Source of the DNA: Halobacteriovorax sp. | GTDB lineage: Bacteria; Bdellovibrionota; Bacteriovoracia; Bacteriovoracales; Bacteriovoracaceae | Assembly: GCA_002720865.1 (NCBI GenBank) | Contig: PBIO01000017.1 | Span: forward strand, 62,001-126,000 | Direction of reading: 5' to 3' | DNA: 64,000 nucleotides | Shown: piece after piece, positions 17,028-25,047 of the stretch | How positions within the stretch are numbered: position 1 is the first letter of the stretch | Layout of the letters: the number at the start of each line of letters is the position of its first letter | The notes under the pieces: generated by a model | What the model was told of the DNA's origin: nothing | Databases searched by the model: none | What the model saw: only the letters and a program-made list of their open reading frames with translations | Position numbers and translations under genes: made by a program

Positions 17028-18170
17028 GTGGAAGGTGAACAAAGAAAAATTATTCACGTGGACATGGATTGTTTTTTTGCTGCAGTCGAAATGCGAGATA
17101 ACCCGGCCCTAAGGAATATTCCTATCGCCATAGGTGGCTCTCCTACAGGTAGAGGCGTTCTCTCCACTTGTAATTATGAGGCTAGAAAATATGGTCTTAG
17201 ATCTGCCATGAGTAGTGCCCAGGCCTTAAAACTCTGTCCCCATGTAACCTTTGTGCGAGGAAATTTTAAAAAATACAAAAAAGCCTCTGAGGGAATCAGA
17301 GATATTTTCTATCGGTTTACTGATTTAGTAGAACCTCTAAGTTTAGATGAAGCTTATCTAGACGTTACCAACTGTAAGCTTTTTTATGGCTCTGCTACCT
17401 TAATCGCTAGAGAGATTAAGCGGCTTATTCAAGAAGAGCTCGGCCTTACGGCCAGCGCTGGAGTCTCGTTTAATAAATTTTTAGCTAAAGTTGCCAGTGA
17501 TTGGAAAAAACCAGATGGTCTTTATGTTGTTAAACCTGAAGATGCTTACAACTTTGCCCAAGAGCTTCCTGTTAGAAAAATCCCTGGTGTTGGAAAAGTA
17601 ACAGAGGCTAAGCTTCATGACCTTGGAATTTATTACGGAAAAGATATTTCTAAAAATGAGCTTTTGATTACATCAAAATTTGGTAAATCCAGCAGTTCTC
17701 TTTTAAGACGAGCTAAAGGAATTTGTACTTCAAAAGTCGGTAATTTTAGTGAAAGAAAGTCCTTAAGTGCAGAGCGAACTTATAGACAAGATTTAGAAAG
17801 CTTTCAGGAACTTAAGGACTCAATACCTTTAATTGTGGATGAGGTTGTCCACCGTGTGAAGGACTGGAAAACCAAAAAGAACCCAGAAGTCCTGCCCTAC
17901 AATATGTTTGTAAAGGTAAAGTCCTCAGACTTTACCCAAGTAACCCAAGAAAGGTCATATCCAATAGAATTCTTTGACTCTATGTGGCAAAATGGTGAAG
18001 TTTCTACACAGATGCTGGATGAGCTTACCAACCTTCTTCAAATGGCGTATCTAAAAGGTCTAAACACAGTAAGGCTTATTGGAATGGGGTTTAAATTTAA
18101 ATCTCCAAACCCAAGTATTGAAACACTTGAAAGGCCTTATCAAATGGAACTTTTTAGAGAAGCAGTTTGA
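17028..18170 (+). CDS. dinB: DNA polymerase IV (Y family)
   Basis: This error-prone translesion polymerase has the metal site HVDMDCFFAAVE at the N-terminus and SLDEAYLDVT near residues 104-113. GVSFNKFLAKVASDWKKPDG and the helix-hairpin-helix IPGVGKVTEAKL are also typical. The C-terminus PYQMELFREAV holds a beta-clamp-binding motif (QMELF). The start is GTG 17028, with AGAGGA eight bases upstream. The 74-base gap after lexA has only a weak hairpin and no copy of the TTACGCA operator, so SOS control probably comes by read-through from lexA. Its stop overlaps the next gene by four bases. Confidence 0.93.
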   Translation: MEGEQRKIIHVDMDCFFAAVEMRDNPALRNIPIAIGGSPTGRGVLSTCNYEARKYGLRSAMSSAQALKLCPHVTFVRGNFKKYKKASEGIRDIFYRFTDLVEPLSLDEAYLDVTNCKLFYGSATLIAREIKRLIQEELGLTASAGVSFNKFLAKVASDWKKPDGLYVVKPEDAYNFAQELPVRKIPGVGKVTEAKLHDLGIYYGKDISKNELLITSKFGKSSSSLLRRAKGICTSKVGNFSERKSLSAERTYRQDLESFQELKDSIPLIVDEVVHRVKDWKTKKNPEVLPYNMFVKVKSSDFTQVTQERSYPIEFFDSMWQNGEVSTQMLDELTNLLQMAYLKGLNTVRLIGMGFKFKSPNPSIETLERPYQMELFREAV

Positions 18171-20023
18171 AAGAAATTATAGAGAACCCAAATTTTGAAG
18201 ATATTCTTAAGGCCTATGAAAAGGAGACCTGTGTATTCCTTTGCCCGGATCTAGATCCTAGAGAAAGTGAATATTACAAAACTATTTTTAAACAATTTGC
18301 CCCAGAAAATAGCGTAGGATTTTTAAGCAGCGGCTCTTCAGGGAGTCCAAAAATTCACCTGCATTCATGGAAAAACTTAAAAAAACGAGCTAGCGCTCAG
18401 GCCAATATTCTTGATTTAGATAAAGACTCATTTTACTTAAGCCCACTACCGATTCATCATCTAAGTGGATTCATGCCTATCTTAAGAAGTATTATTTCTG
18501 GCAGTAAATTAGCCGTTTTAAATAAAGAACAGTCTTTAGAGGATGAGCTGATCAAATTAAAACCTACTCACGTTAGTATGGTGCCCACACAAATGGCAAA
18601 GCTTGTAAAAAAAGAAGTTGATTTAAGCTTTTTAAAGACTCTCCTACTAGGAGGCTCAGGTTGTGAAGAAAAAATATTGCAAAAAGCTAAAGAGTTGCGT
18701 TATCCGGTTAGGGCCTGTTATGGCATGACAGAAAGTGCTAGCTTCTTCTCAATAGGAAGGTCTGAAGAGTTCTTAAAAGACGCCGGCATAAAACTATACT
18801 TAATGGATAACTGGAAGGCCTATGCTGATCAAAACGGAAGGCTAACTCTAGAATCCGATGAGATGTTCTTAGGTACAATTGGCGCTCTTGGCTTTAAAGA
18901 ATCGAAAGGGATCTTACCAACCTACGATATAGGTTCCGTTGAACATCCAGTAATAAATATCATAGGCCGATCAGACCTCGTTTTTAAAAGTGGTGCAGAA
19001 AAAGTCGATCCATTAGAGGTTGAGCGAAAGCTATTAGCTAATGAAGTCTTTACCTCAGTAGTCATAGTTCCTAAAAAAGATGAAACCTGGGGATCAGTAA
19101 CTTGTGCCTTTATTAAACCTTTTAGACGTGGGCGTGATTATTCACTATTAGTGGAACACCTACCTTCTCATCAAAGACCTCGATACTTTTTTCCTCTTGA
19201 AGAATCAAATGGAATTAAGCCAAAACGCTCTTCCTTAATAGAGCTGGCCAATAGAAACTTTAAAAGAGAAAAAAAGCTTCCAAGGGTCGCCTTTATTCAT
19301 GGTTTTATGGGGAGTCACAATGACCTTAAGGTATTGGCATCTAGTTTAGAAGATTCGCTTTTCCCAATTTTCTGGAAACTCCCCTTTCACGGGCTCGATA
19401 ATAAGTATAAAAGTTTTGATGATGCAGTCGATTTCTATGTTGAAAAAGTTAGAACTGAAGATATCGATGCACTTTACGGCTATTCTATGGGCGGTAGACT
19501 CGCTACGGCCATCTCACAAAAACTAGAAGAACTTGGAGAGCCTCTAAGTGCGCTTATCCTAGAGTCTTCACATTTGGGTCTTACCTCAGAAGAGGAAAAG
19601 AAAAAAAGAATTACTTCAGACTTAACTCTTTTTGAGAGAATGCCCTCAAACCCAGAAGAGTTTTTTAACTCTTGGTATTCACAAAGTCTTTTTGGAGATT
19701 TTAAAGAAAGCGAGCTAGGTAAGATCACGATTAATGAAATGCTAAGGCGATGGAACCCAGAAAGTTGGAAAGACTCTCTCGCTCTTCTATCCACTGGTCA
19801 TCAACAAGATTTTAGACCCTTCTTTAAAAAGACCTCTCATCCTGTTTTGTACCTTGCTGGTGAGAATGACTCTAAATACAGAAAACTGGCTTTAGAGCTA
19901 GAGAAAAATGAAAACAAAAAAATATCTGTTAAGTGCCTAAAAAGAGGTTTTCATAATTTACACCTAAATCGGGTTAATGACCTCAAAGGACCTATAACTG
20001 AGGTTCTAAGTAGCTTAAATTAA
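18167..20023 (+). CDS. MenE-MenH fusion: o-succinylbenzoate-CoA ligase plus SHCHC synthase
   Basis: Residues 1-360 are a short AMP-forming acyl-CoA synthetase of the MenE type: SSGSSGSPK near 54-62, ACYGMTES, TYDIGSVEH and FKSGAEKVDPLEVE, with a Lys-rich NGIKPKRSS close to the usual C-terminal Lys. From about residue 370 a MenH-type alpha/beta hydrolase follows: FIHGFMGSHNDL, YSMGGR with Ser440, LILESSHLGL, GENDSKY with Asp568, and GFHNLH with His596. One chain would thus supply two steps missing from the menF-D-A-C operon: the hydrolase acts before MenC, the ligase after it. The start is TTG inside the dinB stop (TTGA), so it is coupled to an SOS polymerase. No frameshift is seen. Confidence 0.88.
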   Translation: MKEIIENPNFEDILKAYEKETCVFLCPDLDPRESEYYKTIFKQFAPENSVGFLSSGSSGSPKIHLHSWKNLKKRASAQANILDLDKDSFYLSPLPIHHLSGFMPILRSIISGSKLAVLNKEQSLEDELIKLKPTHVSMVPTQMAKLVKKEVDLSFLKTLLLGGSGCEEKILQKAKELRYPVRACYGMTESASFFSIGRSEEFLKDAGIKLYLMDNWKAYADQNGRLTLESDEMFLGTIGALGFKESKGILPTYDIGSVEHPVINIIGRSDLVFKSGAEKVDPLEVERKLLANEVFTSVVIVPKKDETWGSVTCAFIKPFRRGRDYSLLVEHLPSHQRPRYFFPLEESNGIKPKRSSLIELANRNFKREKKLPRVAFIHGFMGSHNDLKVLASSLEDSLFPIFWKLPFHGLDNKYKSFDDAVDFYVEKVRTEDIDALYGYSMGGRLATAISQKLEELGEPLSALILESSHLGLTSEEEKKKRITSDLTLFERMPSNPEEFFNSWYSQSLFGDFKESELGKITINEMLRRWNPESWKDSLALLSTGHQQDFRPFFKKTSHPVLYLAGENDSKYRKLALELEKNENKKISVKCLKRGFHNLHLNRVNDLKGPITEVLSSLN

Positions 20024-20152
20024 GGCTTGCCATATTTCTTGGGCGGGTGTTTCTCATTTTTAAATTCCGCTACTTCCCTGCTTTTCCCAATATTTTCATG
20101 CACTTAACCTACTCTAACTAAAAAGTCTCTAGGTTCAAACCAAACTCCCTCA

Positions 20153-20205
20153 TATAATAATAAGGAGATAAGTAAAATATGACGAAAAGGAACTAACCCC
20201 TTTTC
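20153..20205 (+). promoter_or_regulatory. Promoter -10 element, five-codon leader ORF and hairpin before the 20223 gene
   Basis: TATAAT stands at 20153-20158 with a poor -35. Downstream, AAGGAG (20162-20167) precedes a tiny frame MTKRN at 20179-20196. That frame overlaps a hairpin: GAAAAGG (20184-20190) pairs with CCTTTTC (20199-20205). The main gene's own CGGAG site and ATG follow. The layout suggests a leader that may control translation. Confidence 0.35.
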
Positions 20206-20222
20206 ACAATTTCGGAGTTCTT

Positions 20223-22220
20223 ATGAAGGCATTAAGATTTCTAACAATTCTTCTAACGGCTTTTAGCCTTTACTCTGTTCAAGTGGTGGTTTCAACTCCT
20301 GCTTATGCTGGCGACGATGACAGTTTTTTCAGTGGCGGAGCTGGTGCGAACGTTGGGCTAGATGGAAAAGAAAAGAAAGCTGATGAAAAAGCTGGGATGA
20401 ACATGAATATGATTATCCTCTTTGCTGTAGTTATGGCCGCTCCTCTTTATGCTATGTATTGCTTTGATAAAGTAGATACTTGGATTTTTGTAGCGACAGC
20501 AGCCATATATGTCGGTGCAGAGATAGCGAACTTCAATGCCTTTAAAGAACAATCCAAAAAAGAAATGAAAGCTCAAAATACTGGTACTGTTGCTGGTAAC
20601 CAGGCACAACAACAGTCTTTATATGATGCCGCCGAACAAACAAGTGCTGCCGCCGACGCAGCAGACAGGCGGGCAGCGGCTGCTCAAATAGCAGCAGCTG
20701 GGTTTATGGCAGCAGGGGCCATTGCTCTCGTAATGTCTATTATCGATTGTTATAAAACATGGGGCACAGGATGTGCACAAGCGTATGCCTGCGAAGGTGG
20801 GCTAGCAGCAAACACAAACTCTATTGAAGAGTATTATCTACTCCCCGATCACGAAAGAGAAATGATAGCCAACAATGATTATGGAGATCTAGAAAATTAC
20901 CTTAGTGATTCCGACAATGACCTAGACTATCTTATAAGAAACATTGAATTAAAAAGAATTACAAGAGGAGCTAAGAGCTCAATGAATCCTGAGGTAGCTA
21001 AAGATATTGAATTTCTATATCCAGAAGCCAAAGAGGAAAACCGTTTTGTAAGTGCATTTAAATTTATCGGTCATAATATCGCAGATCTTCTCCTACCAAG
21101 AGCCGAAGCCGGTGCTGGTGGAGGTTCATTTGCTGCGCTAGGCTTAGGTGCAATTGGAGCAGCGTTAGTTATTAAGTACGTAGCCTCAGTAAGCACAACT
21201 TTTAAAACCTTTTTAAGAAATGGGTTTGTAAGATCTGCAGGTCACTTTATATATGGAGGACTGGCCCAAGTGGTTGCTGGTGATGCTAAAAAGGCAGCTC
21301 AAAAACTTAGAGGCAGATCGGCTCAATATAAAGAGCTAGCTGCAAAACTTGGTATTGTATCTAATGATACGGGAAATCATAATAATTTTGCCTCCAATTA
21401 CGAGCTAGGAGCTACTGGTGCTACTAATATTGGCGGTGCTAATGCTATGGATAAGAACGGAACCTGTTTTACTGGTTCAAAAGGTAAGCTAAACGAAGAT
21501 ACTAATTGTGCTTGTAAGGCCGGTAAAAAATGTAAAAGACCAGAGCTTCCGAAGCTAAACTCCATGTCTACTGTTAGTATCCCAAGTGCAGTTAAAACTT
21601 CTAGTGATCTCCTTGGCGCTGCTGGAACTGGAATATTCAATGGTGATCTCGAAGGCGGACTTGCAAATTCTAATGCAGCTGGAAAAAATGCCGCGAGACT
21701 AAAGAAAGTTACTCTAGGAATTAAAAAGAAATTTAATGATGATATGACTGCTAAAGGTGGAAAACCTCTAGACTTTAACAAACTAGAAAACTCTACAAGA
21801 AGCAAACTACTAAAAGCGGCTGTGGCCGACATCAAAAACCTAAATGCTGATGCTAAAGCTGCTTTTGCAAAAAGATTTCCTGGTGTCTTTGGAGAAGGAC
21901 AAGAAGTTGATAAGAAACCTGAGATTACACTTGGGGACACAAAAGTAAAAACTGGCGGCGGTCTAGGTTCACTAAAAGGATCTAAGGGTTCTAAGAAAAA
22001 AGATGCCATGGCCGGATTTACTTTTGATATGGAAGAAGGCGAAGATGTGGCCGCGGCTGAAGCTAAAGAAGGTATTAGCCTAAATTTAGACTCTTCTTCT
22101 GATCAGGTTGAAACAGATAGAGATGATATTGCTGGTGATAGGAATAAAAATATCTTTAGCTTAATTACGAAAAGATATTTTAAGACCGCTTATCCGAGAT
22201 TTTTTGAAGAAGCTAAATAA
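20223..22220 (+). CDS. Large exported/membrane protein of unknown function
   Basis: The signal sequence (to about residue 29, TPAYA) is followed by hydrophobic segments near residues 62-100, an Ala-rich helix and membrane segment near 145-180, and another near 300-325 (GGSFAALGLGAIGAALVIKY). A small Cys-containing patch (GTCFTGSKGKLNEDTNCACKAGKKC) lies near 418-437. The C-terminal 200 residues are Gly/Lys-rich and low in complexity. CGGAG precedes the ATG. It ends at a strong bidirectional terminator. The multiple membrane segments and Cys patch suggest an envelope structural role, but no family is recognised. Confidence 0.65.
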   Translation: MKALRFLTILLTAFSLYSVQVVVSTPAYAGDDDSFFSGGAGANVGLDGKEKKADEKAGMNMNMIILFAVVMAAPLYAMYCFDKVDTWIFVATAAIYVGAEIANFNAFKEQSKKEMKAQNTGTVAGNQAQQQSLYDAAEQTSAAADAADRRAAAAQIAAAGFMAAGAIALVMSIIDCYKTWGTGCAQAYACEGGLAANTNSIEEYYLLPDHEREMIANNDYGDLENYLSDSDNDLDYLIRNIELKRITRGAKSSMNPEVAKDIEFLYPEAKEENRFVSAFKFIGHNIADLLLPRAEAGAGGGSFAALGLGAIGAALVIKYVASVSTTFKTFLRNGFVRSAGHFIYGGLAQVVAGDAKKAAQKLRGRSAQYKELAAKLGIVSNDTGNHNNFASNYELGATGATNIGGANAMDKNGTCFTGSKGKLNEDTNCACKAGKKCKRPELPKLNSMSTVSIPSAVKTSSDLLGAAGTGIFNGDLEGGLANSNAAGKNAARLKKVTLGIKKKFNDDMTAKGGKPLDFNKLENSTRSKLLKAAVADIKNLNADAKAAFAKRFPGVFGEGQEVDKKPEITLGDTKVKTGGGLGSLKGSKGSKKKDAMAGFTFDMEEGEDVAAAEAKEGISLNLDSSSDQVETDRDDIAGDRNKNIFSLITKRYFKTAYPRFFEEAK

Positions 22221-22247
22221 TTGGATTTTAAAATAATAGATTAGAAC

Positions 22248-22275
22248 AAAAAAGGCTCCTAATGGAGCCTTTTTT
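22248..22275. terminator. Bidirectional intrinsic terminator
   Basis: AAAAAAGGCTCC (22248-22259), loop TAAT, then GGAGCCTTTTTT (22264-22275): a perfect 12-base stem with a T run on both strands. It serves the plus-strand gene ending at 22220 and the minus-strand gene ending at 22285. Confidence 0.93.
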
Positions 22276-22284
22276 AATTTTGAT

Positions 22285-23046
22285 TTATTTCTTTTTCTTC
22301 TTTTTCTTTTTGCCTTTCTTGCCTTTCTTAAGCTTTAAGACCACTCCTGCACCACCGGTGGCAATTAGAATAAGCCAGAGCATGTCTGAGCCCCCACCAT
22401 CGCCGCTACCGCCTTTACCATCGCGGTCAATACCGATATCAGCAAGGGGTCCATTCGTTCCTTCGAAATCCCCTTCACCAATTAGGTCATCATCACCTTT
22501 TACTTGATTAAATTTACCAACACTAACTTTCTTGTCTCTAAAAACCCTTAGTGATGAAACAATACTATCAAAGATTGATTGATAAGCAGCGTAATGATCT
22601 TTTGAAACGGAAAGGGTCACAGCAACACCAAGATCTTCTTTAACTGTAGCGAGATACCTTGTATAAAACCCCGGTACCTCTGAGGCCATATGAAGAGAGT
22701 CAATCCACTGATGCTGATTAACTTCTTTTTTCTTAGTGTATTTTGCTTCTGAAACCTGGGTCTTTCCACCTGGTAGGGTAAAAGTCTTAGGGGCTTTTAG
22801 ATAGTTTTGGTATTCAGCTAAATCATCTTTTTGGCCCCTAAGTTTAGCCGCAAGAATAATAATAGCTTCTTTTTTTCTATCTTTATTTAAACTTTGGCAA
22901 ACCCACTCGGTTCCTTCAAGCTGACATTCCCAGCCACCAGGAAGTTCAAATTCGGTATATTGATTTGTAAAACGTTTAGCATCAACTGTCGTCGTAAAAA
23001 CGAGTGCTAAAATACAAGTGTAAAAGCTCATCCAAGACTTCTTCAT
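22285..23046 (-). CDS. Exported protein with a sortase-like C-terminal tail (Gly/Ser patch, membrane helix, poly-Lys)
   Basis: It has an N-terminal signal peptide (ending VDA) and a soluble domain of about 190 residues beginning QYTEFELPGGWECQLEG. The C-terminus has three parts: a Gly/Asp/Ser-rich patch (GGSGDGGGSD), one hydrophobic helix (MLWLILIATGGAGVVL) and a tail of almost only Lys and Gly. That order matches GlyGly-CTERM-type sorting signals processed by rhomboid-like peptidases, although the match is by eye. A simple C-terminal anchor is the alternative. AGAGGG stands eight bases before the ATG. The soluble domain is not recognised. Confidence 0.65.
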   Translation of the reverse strand: MKKSWMSFYTCILALVFTTTVDAKRFTNQYTEFELPGGWECQLEGTEWVCQSLNKDRKKEAIIILAAKLRGQKDDLAEYQNYLKAPKTFTLPGGKTQVSEAKYTKKKEVNQHQWIDSLHMASEVPGFYTRYLATVKEDLGVAVTLSVSKDHYAAYQSIFDSIVSSLRVFRDKKVSVGKFNQVKGDDDLIGEGDFEGTNGPLADIGIDRDGKGGSGDGGGSDMLWLILIATGGAGVVLKLKKGKKGKKKKKKKK

Positions 23047-23136
23047 GAAAACTACCCTCTAAAGTGTTTTTCTATATTTTAACCTAAGTCCTTGTAGTTA
23101 CAAGCAAGGCTTTTATTTCCAGACTAAAACGAGCGG

Positions 23137-24327
23137 CTAATAACCTCTGGCCGCAAAGCCCTTTTTAATTTGGATTTTTTTGTATTTCTTTAATATTTTT
23201 ACGATGGCCGAATCAGCGCCTACTTCGTACGCTACACCACTGGCCACTAAAATATTTTCACCAAAATAGTCAGTTTGAAAAATATCAAACTTAGTACCTT
23301 TCTCAACATCAGAGCTAATTCCTTGGTCAATTTTTAAAAATTTGCCTCTTGGTGAAACTTTGATGACCGTGGCCTCAATAACATATTCTTTGAAAGACTC
23401 TATCTTAAAGCTATCTCCAGTAACACCTGAAGTTTTATAGACAAAGCCTAAGCTGAAGTATTGGCCATTCGGAACACTTACTCCAGACATGGTTAGACCT
23501 GTCTCTCCTTCTAATCGCCATTTATTAAAGGCCCAGTTTATCCCTAAAAAAGGTTCAACTTTTTCTCTATTAATACTATTAAACCGACCGCCAGATCCCG
23601 TGGCCTGAAGTGGTTTATTTTGTGGATCAATTGTAAAATTATCTTTTTTAAGGGACTGAATTCCTTGTACACCTAAGATAATTCCAAGTCTTTGCCAAAG
23701 CCAAGCTGATTCAAAGCGATAATTAATTTCATCACTTAAATCGTTCGCTGGTACGACATACTTTAAGATTGAATTTAGATAATGGCCTCTATTTCTAGCA
23801 TAGCTAGTATGCACGCCAAAAGAATATTCCTGACCAGCATCTCCTAACACCAATTCAGTGTCTGGTATATCAGAAGCCGATTGAAAAAACTTTTGTTCAT
23901 AGGATGTTTGCCTATAGGTAAAGTCCATGGCCCACTGAATTTTATCATCTGGAATGAATGAATATTTTACCGTGCCTGCAAAGGATTCTACTCCAGAGTT
24001 TGTAGCACTTAAGGTGGTACTCCCTCCGTTAGTATGCTTTGAGCTAATTTGTCGAAAGCGAGTGGAAATAAATGCATCTAGCTTTGTCCCAATTCCATAA
24101 CCAAGTTCAACATTTCCTTCAGTCATTAAATATGATTCATCCCCATTAAGACTGGTCTTTTCACCATTAAAATTAAATATGCCGTTGGTGGGATGATAAG
24201 AGCCGGCCGCTTTAATCATATAAGATTTAGGGTTTAATCCTTTTGCCGAGGGGGAATAAAGCGGCCTCGTTTGAGAAAAAAGATCAACTGAAAAAAAAAG
24301 GACAAGGATTAAGGCAACTTTAAACAT
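23137..24327 (-). CDS. Outer-membrane beta-barrel with a small C-terminal FlgT-like domain
   Basis: It has a signal peptide (MFKVALILVLFFSVDLFS) and then roughly 290 residues of alternating strands typical of a barrel (GNVELGYGIGTKLDAFISTRFRQ, KWRLEGETGLTMSG). The last 80 residues (KVSPRGKFLKIDQG, SSDVEKGTKFDIFQTD, VASGVAYEVGADSAIVKIL) resemble the small beta domain at the end of FlgT and related proteins. A barrel followed by a periplasmic or surface beta domain is unusual. It overlaps the upstream gene by eight bases, so the two form a small operon. Function unknown. Confidence 0.6.
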   Translation of the reverse strand: MFKVALILVLFFSVDLFSQTRPLYSPSAKGLNPKSYMIKAAGSYHPTNGIFNFNGEKTSLNGDESYLMTEGNVELGYGIGTKLDAFISTRFRQISSKHTNGGSTTLSATNSGVESFAGTVKYSFIPDDKIQWAMDFTYRQTSYEQKFFQSASDIPDTELVLGDAGQEYSFGVHTSYARNRGHYLNSILKYVVPANDLSDEINYRFESAWLWQRLGIILGVQGIQSLKKDNFTIDPQNKPLQATGSGGRFNSINREKVEPFLGINWAFNKWRLEGETGLTMSGVSVPNGQYFSLGFVYKTSGVTGDSFKIESFKEYVIEATVIKVSPRGKFLKIDQGISSDVEKGTKFDIFQTDYFGENILVASGVAYEVGADSAIVKILKKYKKIQIKKGFAARGY

Positions 24328-24952
24328 GAAGAGCCTGTATTTGTCCGTTGAGACATGCTATTTCATTAAAGCTCATATCTTCGTTCTCAAAGCTTAGGAG
24401 CTTTTCTTTTAAAAGCCATTGTCCTGGGACAGTTTCAAAAAGAGAAATCCCTGAAGCTTTTAAAACAAAAGGTAAATCAAACTCTTCTTTAGCCGTAAGG
24501 ACCGCATATTCAAATTGCTCTTCTCCTTTTGTTCTGCCTATGGGCAGGTACGATTTCGTAACCACTTCTTCAGTTGAAATAAGTGGTTTTCTTTTTTTCT
24601 TAAAAAAACCGCCATTATCAAGAATCAACTCCCATAGTGATTGCTGACAGTACTGAAGTTCAAGAGGAAGTTCTGGTCTCAAAAAGACAGTCCCTTTTTT
24701 ATCGCAATTAAAATCTATACCGTGGAATTCAATATCCCTCCAGGTCTCAAGCCCAAGAAGATGCCCTTCTATTTCATCTTTTATTGATTCGACAATATCT
24801 GGAGTAAGCTCTTTTAATTCGAACGGAGGAAGTAAGCTAAGTTGAAGAATATTAGACTTACTATACTTATTATCAAATCTTTTTCGGAACATATCGATTT
24901 TTTTGTAATGTAGAAAATGTTCTGAGAAAGTTAGACCAATAAAACACTGCAT
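24320..24952 (-). CDS. 2H phosphoesterase-like (2'-5' RNA ligase family) protein lacking both catalytic His
   Basis: The fold pattern of 2'-5' RNA-ligase-like proteins can be followed: FIGLTF at the N-terminus, LQLSLLPPFEL near residues 36-46, YLPIGRT near 135-141 and LFETVPGQWLLKEKL near the end. In active 2H enzymes the two central motifs read HxT/SLxPPF and HxTLGR. Here Gln37 and Tyr135 stand where His is expected, so the protein is probably not an active phosphodiesterase. GGAGGGG lies four bases before the ATG. It is co-transcribed with the barrel protein that follows. The family call is by pattern only. Confidence 0.5.
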   Translation of the reverse strand: MQCFIGLTFSEHFLHYKKIDMFRKRFDNKYSKSNILQLSLLPPFELKELTPDIVESIKDEIEGHLLGLETWRDIEFHGIDFNCDKKGTVFLRPELPLELQYCQQSLWELILDNGGFFKKKRKPLISTEEVVTKSYLPIGRTKGEEQFEYAVLTAKEEFDLPFVLKASGISLFETVPGQWLLKEKLLSFENEDMSFNEIACLNGQIQALHV

Positions 24953-25047
24953 GATTCCCCTCCGTGGTCTTCAATTGCCTACTAATAGAGTAAGATTTAT
25001 TAGAAATTTTGACAAGGAATTGGGGACTTACTGATTGTAATCCTTAT

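Noticed and set aside
21398-22009. 203-codon minus-strand frame opposite the 20223 gene
   Set aside because: It is antisense to a gene with signal peptide and ribosome site, has Ser/Pro/Phe-rich shadow composition and no start signals.
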